NCBI GenBank assembly: GCA_036346225.1
Contig: JARFIW010000170.1
Location: forward strand, 5,952,501-6,016,500
Length of the DNA stretch: 64,000 nt
Origin: Platerodrilus igneus
Taxonomy: Eukaryota; Arthropoda; Insecta; Coleoptera; Lycidae
Reading direction: 5' to 3'
The position numbers were made by a program, and so were the translations under genes. A model generated the notes under the pieces. That model saw only the letters and a list, made by a program, of their open reading frames with translations, ran no database searches and was not told the origin of the DNA. Of the stretch, positions 1-11,100 are shown in pieces (positions within the stretch are counted from its first letter, which is position 1; each line of letters starts with the position of its first letter).

Positions 1-305
1 ATTACTTTATATATAAATATGTTCTGATGTAAGCAAAATAGCTATGAAATTAAACATTTGCAATTTTCCAGAAAAAGCAAAAATTGAAATCTTGCATTAA
101 CAAAGCACGTTCATTAGCAGAAAAATTAATACTGAATTTTAATTTTCAAAACAACAATCTCACATCATTTGTTTTCATTCATCTGCGTTAAGGAAAAATT
201 TGCTTTGCTCGCTTCAATAAAAATTCCTAAAGATTTGAGTATCCCAGAAAAATCTGCATCAAACTCATGCGTTTTGTTTGTTTAACTAAAATTTAGGTAA
301 AAAAT
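1..305 (+). repeat. AT-rich repeat arm A (inverted copy at 1,891-2,193)
   Basis: This stretch is present again as a near-exact reverse complement at 1,891-2,193, so the two form a ~300-bp inverted repeat separated by about 1.6 kb. On the reverse arm an 88-codon frame happens to be open; on this arm the same frame is broken by a stop and frameshifts, so I treat it as repeat sequence and not as a gene. It is probably part of a non-autonomous DNA transposon family, but no terminal motif or target duplication is evident. Confidence 0.7.
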
Positions 306-650
306 CGTCAATATTACTGTATTAGTCGATTAAGGTATGTGTTAATTTTTACTACGTTTCTTTTTATTCGCTTAGGGCAATGCAGAGAAGAAGTTTGAAT
401 TGGAAACATTTTTATAATAAAATAAACCTTGATACAAAATCACATTTCAGTTTTTACTGAAAAGTAGGTTTTCGTTGCAGAACATCAATACCTGTCAATA
501 TTACTGTATTATTCAATTAAGGCAGGAGTTAATTTTTTACTACGTTTCTTTTTTATTCGTTTAGGGCAACGCAGAAAAAGTTTAAATTGGCAACATTTTT
601 TATAATAAATAAACCTTGATACAAAATTACATTCAGTTTTACTGAAAAGT
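305..650 (+). repeat. Two direct copies of a ~170-bp module
   Basis: The module (a TACTGTATTA motif, then TTTATTCGCTTAGGGCAA, then TAAACCTTGATACAAAATCAC, then a TTTCAGT/ACTGAAA hairpin) occurs at 305-475 and again at 485-650. It recurs in inverted orientation at 2,350-2,545 and 3,555-3,715, with the end module alone at 1,440-1,502. The internal hairpin marks each copy. Confidence 0.7.
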
Positions 651-1439
651 AAATATTTCACATTGATATTTTTGTATAAACAGTCAATAAAGTTGTCAAT
701 TGCAAAAAACCACAAAAATTAAATTTACCTAGAAATCATTCGAAATATTTACTTTTTTCTGCACAACTAATGTTTTGTACTTTTTCTAAATAAGATCAGC
801 TATTATAAGCACTAACGATTCATAAAAAATTATTTTAAAGCTACATGCTATAATTAATCTTTAACCTGATGTATAAATGAATTGCTTTAACGTTTTTTTA
901 TGGAAAATGTCATGCGTTGCATATTACATTTACAAGATTACATGAAACAAGAAAGGTTCAGTTTAAACTTTCATATATTACTTTATTTTATATTGCAGGA
1001 TTTACGTTATTTTAAAAAAAATTTGATTCAGAACTTATAAAAAAATCCAAGATGCTCTAATTTTTCTTGTAATTGAAATTAGAAATGCATTCATTTATCT
1101 AATTACATAACGTTGGCTGTACATAGCTATGGAAAGCAAATAAATGCATAAATCAAAACATTCCTCGACAAAGAAAAACGCTTGTCGTATGTAATAGAAA
1201 AAGAATGTCTTGCAACTATCAAGGAATGTATAACATAGGATGTTTAATATACTATACCTTCCTTGAAACAATAAACCGCTTGTATGTGTGAATGACTTTT
1301 GGTATTCAAGTACTTTAATTTATGCAATAGATAAAAAAATTCTGCGTTAACTGCAAGTAATGCAAATTATATGGTTGTTTATAAAATTGATTTAATCCCA
1401 TTTGCTTTAAGAGGTATCAAAGAAATCTAAAAAATGAGT

Positions 1440-1655
1440 GATTTAGTTTTTATAATAAAATAAACCTTGATACAAAATCACATTTCAGTTTTACTGAAAA
1501 GTAGATCGGATGAGATTTCTAACTAAACGGTGTTATAATATTTTTATATATCTGTGTGAATAAACTCACAAAGCGCCAAAAGAGCGGTTTGTCTCACTGA
1601 TTTTTTTTCACTTAAAGCGATTGACATTCATTTCAAACAAGTATTTATTAAGGTC
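1440..1655 (+). repeat. Inverted-repeat arm B
   Basis: This 215-bp segment is found as its reverse complement at 2,202-2,405. Together with arm A' (1,891-2,193) between them, it makes a compound foldback structure. The arm contains the shared hairpin TTTCAGTTTTACTGAAA near 1,485-1,501. Confidence 0.7.
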
Positions 1656-1890
1656 ATACAAAAGACCAAAAGTTTTATCATATAAATAACGTTGTATAAT
1701 TTAAATTTCATTACGTAGCATTCGTTGAATTTTAAAAAATTATTTTTATACCTCCATCATGAGTTAGTTTTACTACGTGATATAATTATGCTAAATAATG
1801 ATGAAAATGAATTGCTTTAACAGTTTTATGGAAAAAAATGTCATGCGTTGCACATTGCATATTCTATTTGCAGGACGTTAAAGTTATTTT

Positions 1891-2405
1891 TTCCCTAAAT
1901 TTTTAGTTAAACAAACAAAACGCATGAGTTTGATGCAGATTTTTTCTGGGATACTCAAATCTTTAGGAATTTTTAATTGAAGCGAGCAAAGCAAATTTTT
2001 ACTTAACGCAGCTGAATGAAAACAAATGATGTGAGATTGTTGTTTTTGGAAATTAAAATTCAGTATTAAGTTTTCTGCTGATGAACGTGCTTTGTTAATG
2101 CAAGATTTCGAATTTGCTTTTTCTGAAAAATTGCAAATGTTTAATTTCATAGCTATTTTGTATACATCAGAACATATTTATATATAAAGTAATTTAGCTA
2201 ACCTTAATAAATACTTGTTTGAAATGAATGTCAATCGCTTTAAGTGAAAAAATCAGTGAGACAAACCGCTCTTTTGGCGCTTTGTGAGTTTATTCACACA
2301 GATATATAAAATATTACAACACCGTTTAGTTAGAAATCTTATCCGATCTACTTTTCAGTAAAACTGAAATGTGATTTTGTATCAAGGTTTATTTTATTAT
2401 AAAAA
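1891..2405 (-). repeat. Inverted copies A' and B' in tandem
   Basis: 1,891-2,193 is the reverse complement of 1-305 and 2,202-2,405 is the reverse complement of 1,440-1,655. The open frame at 1,884-2,150 (minus) lies wholly inside arm A' and has no recognisable domain, so I do not call it a gene. Confidence 0.65.
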
Positions 2406-3920
2406 TGTTGCCAATTCAAACTTCTTCTCTCTGCATTGCAATTCAAACTTCTTCTCTCTGCATTGCCCTAAGCGAATAAAAAGAAACGTAGTAAAATTAA
2501 CTCATGCCTTAATCGACTAATACAGTAATATTGACGATTTTTTCAGGGTATTGATGTTACTTTCTGCAACGAAAACAATTTTAACACAGTACTCGTTGTC
2601 GTATGTATTTGTTGTAATCAATACTATAAAATAGGTAATAGATAGTATCAGTGGTTGAGGTACTAAGAATTCTTTTATCATCACTTGGATTAAGAACAAT
2701 TTTGTTTTGTTTAATAGTAAACACATCATGTTTGTCTTATATAATTAAACATTGCCGTTTCTGTACAGTCTGATACCGATTAAAAATGTTTGCATCGTTT
2801 TTCTGAAAAATTCAGCTCTGTAATCTATTCTAATGAACAAAACAGTATGTAAGCGAATATAATTATACCTCACCAGAAAATAATGAATTAGTTTCATTGT
2901 ATGAAAAAGAAATTGCAATGAATGCACATAATAAAAACCCTAAATTAGATTTATTTCGTTTAGATTACCGCTAATTCTACGTAGTATGTTTGGAATTTAA
3001 GTCTCCATAGTAAAAAATTAACTCATGCCTTTATCGACTAATACAGTAATATTGACGATTTTTCCCTAAATTTTTAGTTAAACAAACAAAACGCATGAGT
3101 TTGATGAGCAAATTGCTTTGGATGCAAATTGTTTAAAAAAAAATCTCTCATATTTACGTTTTTATTCAAGGCGATTTTCAAGCTTGAATCGTGCATGCTA
3201 TCTAAAATTGCAGAGTTGCTTTCAGTACATATCTATGACAAACAATTCGCTAATGCCGCATTTCCAATATTTACATATAAAAACCACTACAAAAGGAATT
3301 TAGCATACAACATCATTTTTTTTCATTCAGTTGCGTTTTATACGACCTTTGATATATGATGTGTACAGAATATAGATTATAATTACAGCGCTATTTTTTA
3401 TTATGATTACATATGAAATATTTTAAATAAAAACAAAGCAAATTTTGAAAAAAAAATGTCTCAGATTAAACCGTCTTTGTTTAATAATTTTTACACACTC
3501 ATGGATTTAAAGAATTTCACACAAATTACCTATATATGCATGTAAATTGTAACTTTTTCAGTAAAACTGAATGTGATTTTTGTATCAAGGTTTATTTTAT
3601 TATAAAATGTGTTCAATTCTAACTTCTTTCTCTGCATTGCCCTAAGCGAATAAAAGAAACGTTGTAAAAATTAACTCATGCCTTAATCGACTAATACAGT
3701 AATATTGACGGAATTGATGTTACTTTTTGCAACGAAAACAATTTTTAACGCAGTACTCGCTGGTCGTATGTATCAGTGGTTGAGGTGCTAAGAATTCTTT
3801 TATCATCACTTGTATTAAGAACAATTTTGTTTTGTTTAATAGTAAACACATCATGTTTTTGACTGATATAATTAAACATTACTGTTTCTGTACAGTCTGA
3901 TATCGATTAAAAATGTATAA
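2350..3920 (+). repeat. Long direct repeat pair (2,350-2,790 and 3,550-3,920)
   Basis: About 400 bp is repeated in the same orientation, including TTGATGTTACTTT, GTATCAGTGGTTGAGGT and AATAGTAAACACATCATG. A short chimaera of two modules sits at 3,005-3,110 between them. No gene is supported here. Confidence 0.65.
2411..2464 (+). repeat. 27-bp tandem duplication
   Basis: A 27-bp unit that starts CAATTCAAACTTCTTC is present twice in direct, uninterrupted succession. Other copies of the surrounding module carry it once. Confidence 0.7.
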
Positions 3921-4349
3921 ACTCAAGTTCTTTCAGTTGTACTGAAAAAGTACGCAATTTTTTCAGAAAACGATGCAAATTTTAATTTTTCTAACAGGTC
4001 AGTTTATTATTTAATATAAATACTTCACGTAGATTTTTATCAACAGTATAGAAAAAGTCTATGATATCGATTAAAAAATGTATAAAAGTCAAGTTCTTTC
4101 AGTAAATATTTTAAAATGATTTCTAGATAAAATTTAATTTTTTTGATTTGCAATTGACAACTTTAATTTTAAAATATGGTATATACGCGTGCACAGTTTC
4201 GAAGCCAGGCCGGTCTTCCATTAATGCTGACTAATTTATTTATTATTCTGTTGATGTTAGCTTTAAAAAATTTATACATGACTGGCTTTATTAAATTTTC
4301 TATAGATTTCATATTTTCTATAATTGCTATCTAGACAATGCCTTAGCAT

Positions 4350-4920
4350 TAAATTCTTGCTTACATGAGTTGAATTTTCTGCTGTTCTTGTTGTTTAATA
4401 TCCTTATATACTCAAGATATGTGTGTGTGATAATCGTTCAATCTTTATTATCAAGTTGTAGTTGTGTGTTCTATAAAACATATCAAAATGAAAACCTTTT
4501 TTAAAAAAATTGTCCTTGTCAGGAAAGAATAATGATAGTGATTGGACTAAAATTATTGAGTAGTTTATAGTCAATCCAAATTAAGTACTGGTGAAAAATC
4601 GTTGACGCCGTGAGCAGATCCACCAATTGCAACGTACGATCTAATGACTCCAATACAGAGTATGTATTTCGTTAGCTTAATATATAGATTTAATTTTCTT
4701 AATGCATTTACTTGATATATAATATTCATTTGAATCTTTTTAGTTAACACGAAGAAGAACAACCAGAAAACGACCGCGCGTCAAAGATGAAGAAGACAGC
4801 CCTCATAGAATTGATAATGCAATATTTTTTAACCGTTCAGAGTTGGAGTGAGTTAGAACTGTTCTTTTATATTTGGGAAACTTAAGTGAATTATAGTATG
4901 TTTAATCTAGAGTACATAAC

Positions 4921-4971
<51 letters not shown>

Positions 4972-5480
4972 TTATAGATTACAATAAAGAAACATACATT
5001 GTGTGTTTCATTTCACATTACTCCCGATTTAATAACTACGTAATCTCAGTTTACAGAACGGTGTAAAGCAATTTTTTGACTTCTGACTCTGAGTGCATAT
5101 TTCGAATAGATGCTCTCATTTTTTTGCGATTAAAGTTAGAAATGCATTTCAAATAGATGCTTTCATATTTTTTTTTGTAATTGAAATTAGAAATGCATGT
5201 GATCTAAAATTGCAGAGTTGCCTTCAGTACGTAAATATGGAAATGCAAATGCTGAAAAAGCATTAGACTAGACTATCGTTGACAAGAAAAAAGCTGTCTG
5301 ACATGAGTTGAATTTTCTGCTGTTCTTATTGTTTAATATCTTTATATATACTCAAGATATGTGTGTGATAATCGCTCAATCTTTATTGTCAAGTTGTAGT
5401 TGTGTTCTATAGAACAAATAAAAAAAATAAAAACTTTTGTTAAAATTGACAGGAAAGAATAATGATAGTGGATTTTTTTT
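4350..5480 (+). repeat. Direct repeat pair (4,350-4,525 and 5,298-5,480)
   Basis: About 175 bp is repeated (ACATGAGTTGAATTTTCTGC, CTCAAGATATGTGTGTG, AGGAAAGAATAATGATAGTG). The copies flank an AT microsatellite and unassigned AT-rich DNA in which I see no gene. Confidence 0.65.
4923..4967. repeat. (AT)n microsatellite
   Basis: A pure dinucleotide AT run of about 45 bp. Confidence 0.95.
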
Positions 5481-5724
5481 AAGTTGGAGCATTTCATAAA
5501 TTTCCACGTTTATATAGTTCTTGTAGATAAACTGAGTTCGCGATTTAAATAACTACGGCTTGTTATTCTTTAAAAGCAAGAATGAGAAAATTGGTGCAGT
5601 CAGTCTGCCTATCTGTTTGTCTGTCTTTGGCAAATTTTTGATATATCTGTACAATTTGTTAAATGTTGTAAAACCAGTAAAGAGCTATTGCGTTGATCAA
5701 TTATAATTGCTTTCAGGGTTGAGA

Positions 5725-6255
5725 GTCCCATTCGTGCTGTCTGAGTTTAATTGTTTTTCTGCAGACATCAGCATTAAAGATTTCTTACTGACTACAATAA
5801 TAATACATACACAATCTTTTCTATTTGTTTTATTATTATCAAACCATTCTTTTAATAACAAAGTATTTTGTTTTGCAATAGATAGGTTTCCATTCATTTC
5901 TTCTTTTCTATACCCTTCACACATACTTCTTCACCGAGTCGGATAATTTGCTTCGGCTAACATTGTAAAATTATATTAAAATAAATAATACAGACACAAT
6001 CTTTTATTGTTTTTATTATTATCAAGCCATTCTTTTAATAACAAGGTATTTTGTTTTGCACATTGCAGATTATTATTGCTGTGTCTACAACAATGTATGT
6101 TATATTTTAAACGGTTGTTGATTTTAACTCCGATATCTTAGGACAACCTAGTGCAAGCATATCAGTTACAACGTTTTGCATTAGATAGGTTTCAATCAAT
6201 TTCTTCTTTTCTAGACCCTTCACAAATACTTCTTCACCGGGTAGGATAATTTGCT
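5725..6255 (-). repeat. Duplicated 3' part of a broken coding sequence
   Basis: 5,760-5,950 and 5,990-6,255 share long matches (CAATCTTTT, TTCTTTTAATAACAA, GATAGGTTTC, ACTTCTTCACCG, GGATAATTTGCTTC). Read on the minus strand, the second copy is the C-terminal part of the protein-like frame at 6,107-6,385, so the first copy is a truncated duplicate of it. Confidence 0.6.
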
Positions 6256-6611
6256 TCAAATAAAGCGCTATATATGATAAACCCATTCCAGCCGTTGAAG
6301 ATTCATCCCAAGAAAGACCATGAATATTCTTTGTCACCCAGTCGTTATGTTTTATATGATCTTGGCTCAAACAACTGGACTGCATTGGCAGTTTAAAATT
6401 TGATGCCAGACAAAACCTTTCAACAAGTCCAAAACCGCAATTTCTTTACACACAAACTCGTTTTTCTTGTATTTAAATCCTGAATATCAATTATATACAT
6501 TTTGTATGTAAATATATGCAGTAAACTTTGACTAATTAAATTAATATCAGGAGCAATCTCCTTATATAGCAGATTACCACCATCTGCGTACTTTGCCAAC
6601 CCACTTTTCAA
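6107..6611 (-). pseudogene. Broken gene of an uncharacterised repeat-borne protein family
   Basis: Two minus-strand frames, 6,420-6,611 then 6,107-6,385, read as consecutive parts of one protein with a frame change between them. Visible motifs are IIDIQDL, then WVTKNIHGLSWDES, then EEVFVKGLEKKKL, and near the end CPKISEL. From memory, these match in order a family common in arthropod genomes with an IDIQ-type start, a W(V/L)xxNxHGLxW motif and a (V/F)YVKGxEK motif. I do not know its function; a nuclease-like fold is only a guess. It is very likely mobile-element derived, because its 3' part is duplicated next door and the gene is frameshifted. Confidence 0.5.
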
Positions 6612-6689
6612 CCTATCACAAGAGTGAACACATTTTGAATTGAAACCGGCCCATGTGTGTATTTGCAGCCTCTAAACATAAATCAGAAT

Positions 6690-7460
6690 CCACTTTAATT
6701 AAACACAATTGACTTGAATGCAATATTTTGCATCTGTCATACTTTATAACTTCTAGCTAGAAAACCAAATTCAAAACATCTACACACATTTTCTCTGCAT
6801 TTACATTTTTCAATATACGTGTGTTTTGAAGTATGTATGTTCCATTGAAAGTAATATAAAGCCGACGTGCCTACAAGTATTTTACATTTGAAAAGAATTC
6901 AGGTTTTCACATTTTTACATTAAAAGTATATAACGCCGATCCTAATTCAAAACGGTGCACGTGTTAAACACAATTGACTTGAATGCGATATTTTTTGCAT
7001 CTGTCATACTTTATAACTTCTAACTAGAAAACCAAATTCAAAACAGCTACACACATTTTCTCTGCACTTACATTTTTCAACATACGTGTGTTACATTGAA
7101 AATAATATAAAGCCGATCCTAATTCAAAACGTGCCCACAAGTATTTTACATTTGAAAAGAATTCAGGTTTTCACATTTTACATTAAAAGTATATAACGCC
7201 GATCCTAATTCAAAACGGTGCACGTCTAACTTCTCGATAGAAAACCGAATTCAAAACAGCTACACACATTCTTCTCTGCACTTTTCAACATACGTGTGTG
7301 TTTCATTGAAAGTAATATAAAGCCGATCCTAATTCAAAACGTGCCCACAAGCATTTTACATTGAAAGTATAGAAGAATTCATGTTTTCACAACTATTTTA
7401 CATTGAAATGTTTTCACGACTATTTTACATTGAAATCATATAGGGCCGATCCTAATTCAA
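6690..7460 (+). repeat. Degenerate ~200-270-bp tandem repeat, about three copies
   Basis: Successive units carry, in order, TTTATAACTTCTA, AGAAAACCAAATTCAAAAC, CTACACACATT, ACGTGTGT, ATTGAAAGTAATATAAAGCC and GCCGATCCTAATTCAAAACG. The last motif recurs near 6,932, 7,111, 7,199, 7,322 and 7,444. Later units are shortened. No coding potential is seen. Confidence 0.7.
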
Positions 7461-7865
7461 AACGATTCAGCCGTATTCTACACATGGAAAATACGTCCGT
7501 CGCGTTTTGAAGTAGGACCGGCCCTACCTCACTACTTCGGTCAATTAAAAATTTAAAAGAACTAGAACAAAGACAGTCAAATTATAGATCAAAGTTCAAC
7601 TCCAAAAGTTTCAGTTTCTCAAAGTAAAAAAACACTCTAAAAATCCGTCTGTAACAATTTCATAAACATTGAAAATTGCTAAACATTTTGTACTTTTGTT
7701 ACAAATTTCTAGGATTTTTCAAAGAATCATAAATTAAATGATATACTACGGTATGTTCCACAAGTATCTTCATTGTAACTCAATATCATTATACTCTTAA
7801 ATCAAACAAAAGAGTGATAGTTTCTTGTTGAACACAACTGAAAAAAATATCTTTTCATTCACTGA

Positions 7866-8014
7866 ATGAAAGTCGGGCCGGCCCGGCCCGCCGGACCGGG
7901 CCGCCAGTTTTCATTTCGGGCCGGGCCTCGGGCCGGGCCGGTCACTTTTCTGCGTCGGGCCGGGCCGGGTTTATTAAAAGCCCGGCCCGGCCCGGCCCGA
8001 GTCCATCCCTAGAT
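7866..8014 (-). mobile_element. GC-rich terminus of a hAT-like DNA transposon
   Basis: The block is built of GGGCCGG/CCCGGCC palindromic words in an AT-rich setting and ends at CCATCCCTAG. On the minus strand it reads CTAGGGATGGACTCGGGCC, which from memory resembles the terminal inverted repeats of a widespread hAT-like family. I cannot find the opposite terminus, so this is a single end or a remnant. Alternatives are a SINE-like or other MITE terminus. Confidence 0.45.
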
Positions 8015-8084
8015 ATAGCTAACATTAAAAATAAGCCAAAGTTTTACTTGCTTAATAGCAGCCAAAGCCAGCTTTTGCTCGTCT

Positions 8085-8135
8085 TTAGGGGGATCCAGAT
8101 GGTGTGGGAATCACTTTCCCAGGTTTAACCAAATT
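8085..8135 (-). CDS. Tentative terminal exon of the CAP gene
   Basis: Behind an AG at 8,136-8,137, one frame reads NLVKPGKVIPTPSGSP and a stop, which fits the usual ending after a CAP CNYGPxGN motif. However, exon 5 ends in phase 2, so a direct join reads a different frame that stops after eight codons. A one-base assembly error or another acceptor would resolve this. Confidence 0.35.
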   Translation of the reverse strand, partial: NLVKPGKVIPTPSGSP

Positions 8136-11100
8136 CTGGCGACGAAGTACATGAACCTACACCTTTCAAAACACTAGATATTTATTAGGTAATTAAAGGG
8201 AAGGTAAAGGATGTAAACAATACACTTTGCCCGGAAATAACACGTACTCGCGTTTTTTACCTCGATCTTGTGTTTAGCATGAATACATGCGGTAAATTAG
8301 GGGGTTATTAAACTCTGGTTTGTGAGAAGTTATAATCATAAAACTTACGCATAACTTGATTAAATTTGAGCTGGGATAAAAGCTTTCTCTTTTTAGATTC
8401 AACAATCCTCTAATCCCAATATAAAAACGAAATCTTTGTGGTTCACTTACTTGTATGTCGAATACACATTGAAGCTATGTCTGATTTAAACAATCTTTAA
8501 ATTTCTTAAACTATTTATGGGAAAATAGAACAAAACATATCAATATTACACTGTTCTAAATAACATGCTAACTACAAACCAAAGGATTAGTCTTTTTCAA
8601 AAGTTTAACATAAGTTTTCACAACCACTGCTTCCAGTTTTGTAAGGTGCTTGTCCATTTATGTTTCCCCTGAAGGAAAAAATGAAATTTTATGCAATAGG
8701 CAGATATACCTTACCCAGGTCCATAGTTACAAACATAGAATTTTCGACACTTGAATTTTCCACTGGCCTGAAAAAATGTATAACCACACCCTACTTTGAT
8801 GGAATTAGCCCATGCAACCTAAAGGACTACCGTAAAAATACCATATATTTTTATATATTTACCTGTGTGTAGTGACCAGTGTTTGAACCAGCATTAGATG
8901 GATAAACATAATTTTTGTTTTCATTAAACCAGCTCTGGATTGCTCCATTCCAATTTGTGCCGTTGACACAAGAGGTTGACATGGAAAGGAATAAGTTTTG
9001 GCCAACCCAATTGTAGCGATCTAGAGCAAGCACATGTACATATTTCATATTTTATAGTGTCAGCTGCTAATATAAGTAAGCTTAGAAAGGCTACTAACGA
9101 ATGCAACATTAGCGCAATAATTATGTATTTATCGGTATGCAGAAAAATATTTTTCAATTTTAGTTAGTTTAGGAACATAGTAAAAAACTATAGAAACAAT
9201 TTTATAAAAATTGAGGTAGTTTACAGTTTATAATGGTACCATTGCATGGTGTTATTTAAAAAAAAATACGTAATACACTTTCCTCAACCAGCAAATAAAA
9301 ATCAAGGATATTATTGTCTTCAATAATATTGTTTCGATTCACATGAAGATCAGAAATCTTAATAATCACAAATTCATAGAGTGCATAAAATTAATGATCG
9401 TTCTCACAGAAACTGAAGACATTGATCTTACAGTAAAATAGCGTCAGACGTGTATTGTGTGAGAACGAAGTGCGGAATTTTAACTGATACTTCAAGACTA
9501 AAAAGTTCGAATGAAGTTAGTACAGAGACATAGACACGTACAACATGATGCGTGAATAACAACGGAGGCTTACGTAGGCTATTGCCTTTGGCGAGGTGGC
9601 CCTTTGATGGGGATAAGAACAAAATTATGATTTAAAGGTAATGTACGGGTGTATGTAGAAATGAAAACGCCCAAGCCGGTCGCGAATTGTATTGAATTTC
9701 GGTATAAGAATAGACTAGGAAGTTTTTATATACGCGAGTTGTGTGATTTTAAAATTGCGATTCGGTAGTGAATCAAAATGGGCGGCTGCAACGTCGTTTT
9801 CTGTGGTTGCAAATTAATTCTATTAAACATGTAGTTCTAATCATCCTGCAACTTTAATAATGTTAGAACCGAACAAATTAATTTATCAAACATATTTTAG
9901 CTAATAATAAAGTAGCAGTATAATTTAGATAATAAATAATAATAGGTATCTCTTGTTATGTATTGTCGTCTTAGTTAAAGTTCATTGATAAGCGTTAACA
10001 TTGAACTGGAGAACACGTTTGTTATTCTTGATAATTCTTAACAGTTAATTTAATATATACAATTTCCTTTCTTTTGGTATTGAAGCGGGCTACTGCTACC
10101 GCGTTTCTCTAACTTAAAACAAGTAATAATAAAGGTCTTTATTACTCACTGTTCACAAGTCTAATTAACAGTATATCCCTTGTTTATAGATGTTTTCAGT
10201 CCACTTAACAATGAAGCACTATTACGCTAATGAATTTACAAGCTCTAATATCTTCTTAAACTAACTTCTTTACCATACGTCCATTAACAACACTAACACA
10301 ACTATTTGTTTTTACACTTCTATTTATTTATGTATACTACAAGCTGCATGTACATTAGACACAGCATATATCATTTATGTATAAATTCTTGAACTCCTAA
10401 AAGCTCAACTACGTTTACTGTACACGATATAATTTATATTAGACATTCAAGTATAGACTAACTCTTACATTCATAAGCGGCCTTATATATACCCTGAATT
10501 AAAAATATGACTCATTGTCTAGTATTTTCTAGAAGAATTCTGGAACAGTAGAGAATAAACAGTGCTTGCGGCGTTTTGTGTGTGTTTGATGGGTTTGTTT
10601 AGTAATAGCTCGCAACAGTATCAACTATTGGCAAGGTAAAGTCGTTGCTGCTTTTTGTTACGCGTTTGCGGATTTAGCACGTCGACTATTATCTTAAATT
10701 ACTATTGGGGTAGTGTGGTATGTTGGTGAGATTTGTTGATTCCCATTAGTAAAGATTTCGCGCTGTGTGGATTTATAACCTTGCCAATACTACAGGTAAG
10801 TCATTTTTGTTTGCACTTTGCCCGTCCATAATTTCTATATTATTTTAGTGCTCAATTTTGATTGTCTACTTGTTGCGATTGGTAGATTAATTTCTCTGTA
10901 TGTCAACCCGTAGGAATCGTATTTCGCTACCTGCCGTACGTTTTATGGTCTAGTTTTTCCACTCAATTAATATGTAATTTATTACAGGGTTTTTGTTTTC
11001 TTATCTTCTTGTTTATGTTTACGAGTGGCAATGATGCTACTGGTATGCTAAGCTGAATCCTGTTTTACTCTACCATTTCAAAAAACGTTTTCTAAGTTTA

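Noticed and set aside
1884..2150. 88-codon gene on the minus strand
   Set aside because: It lies inside an inverted repeat arm whose sister copy has the frame broken.
6690..7460. CRISPR-like array
   Set aside because: Units are long, diverged and contiguous without unique spacers, and the genome is eukaryotic.
8660..8872. Plus-strand 70-codon frame
   Set aside because: It is antisense to CAP exon 5, which is supported by motifs and splice sites.
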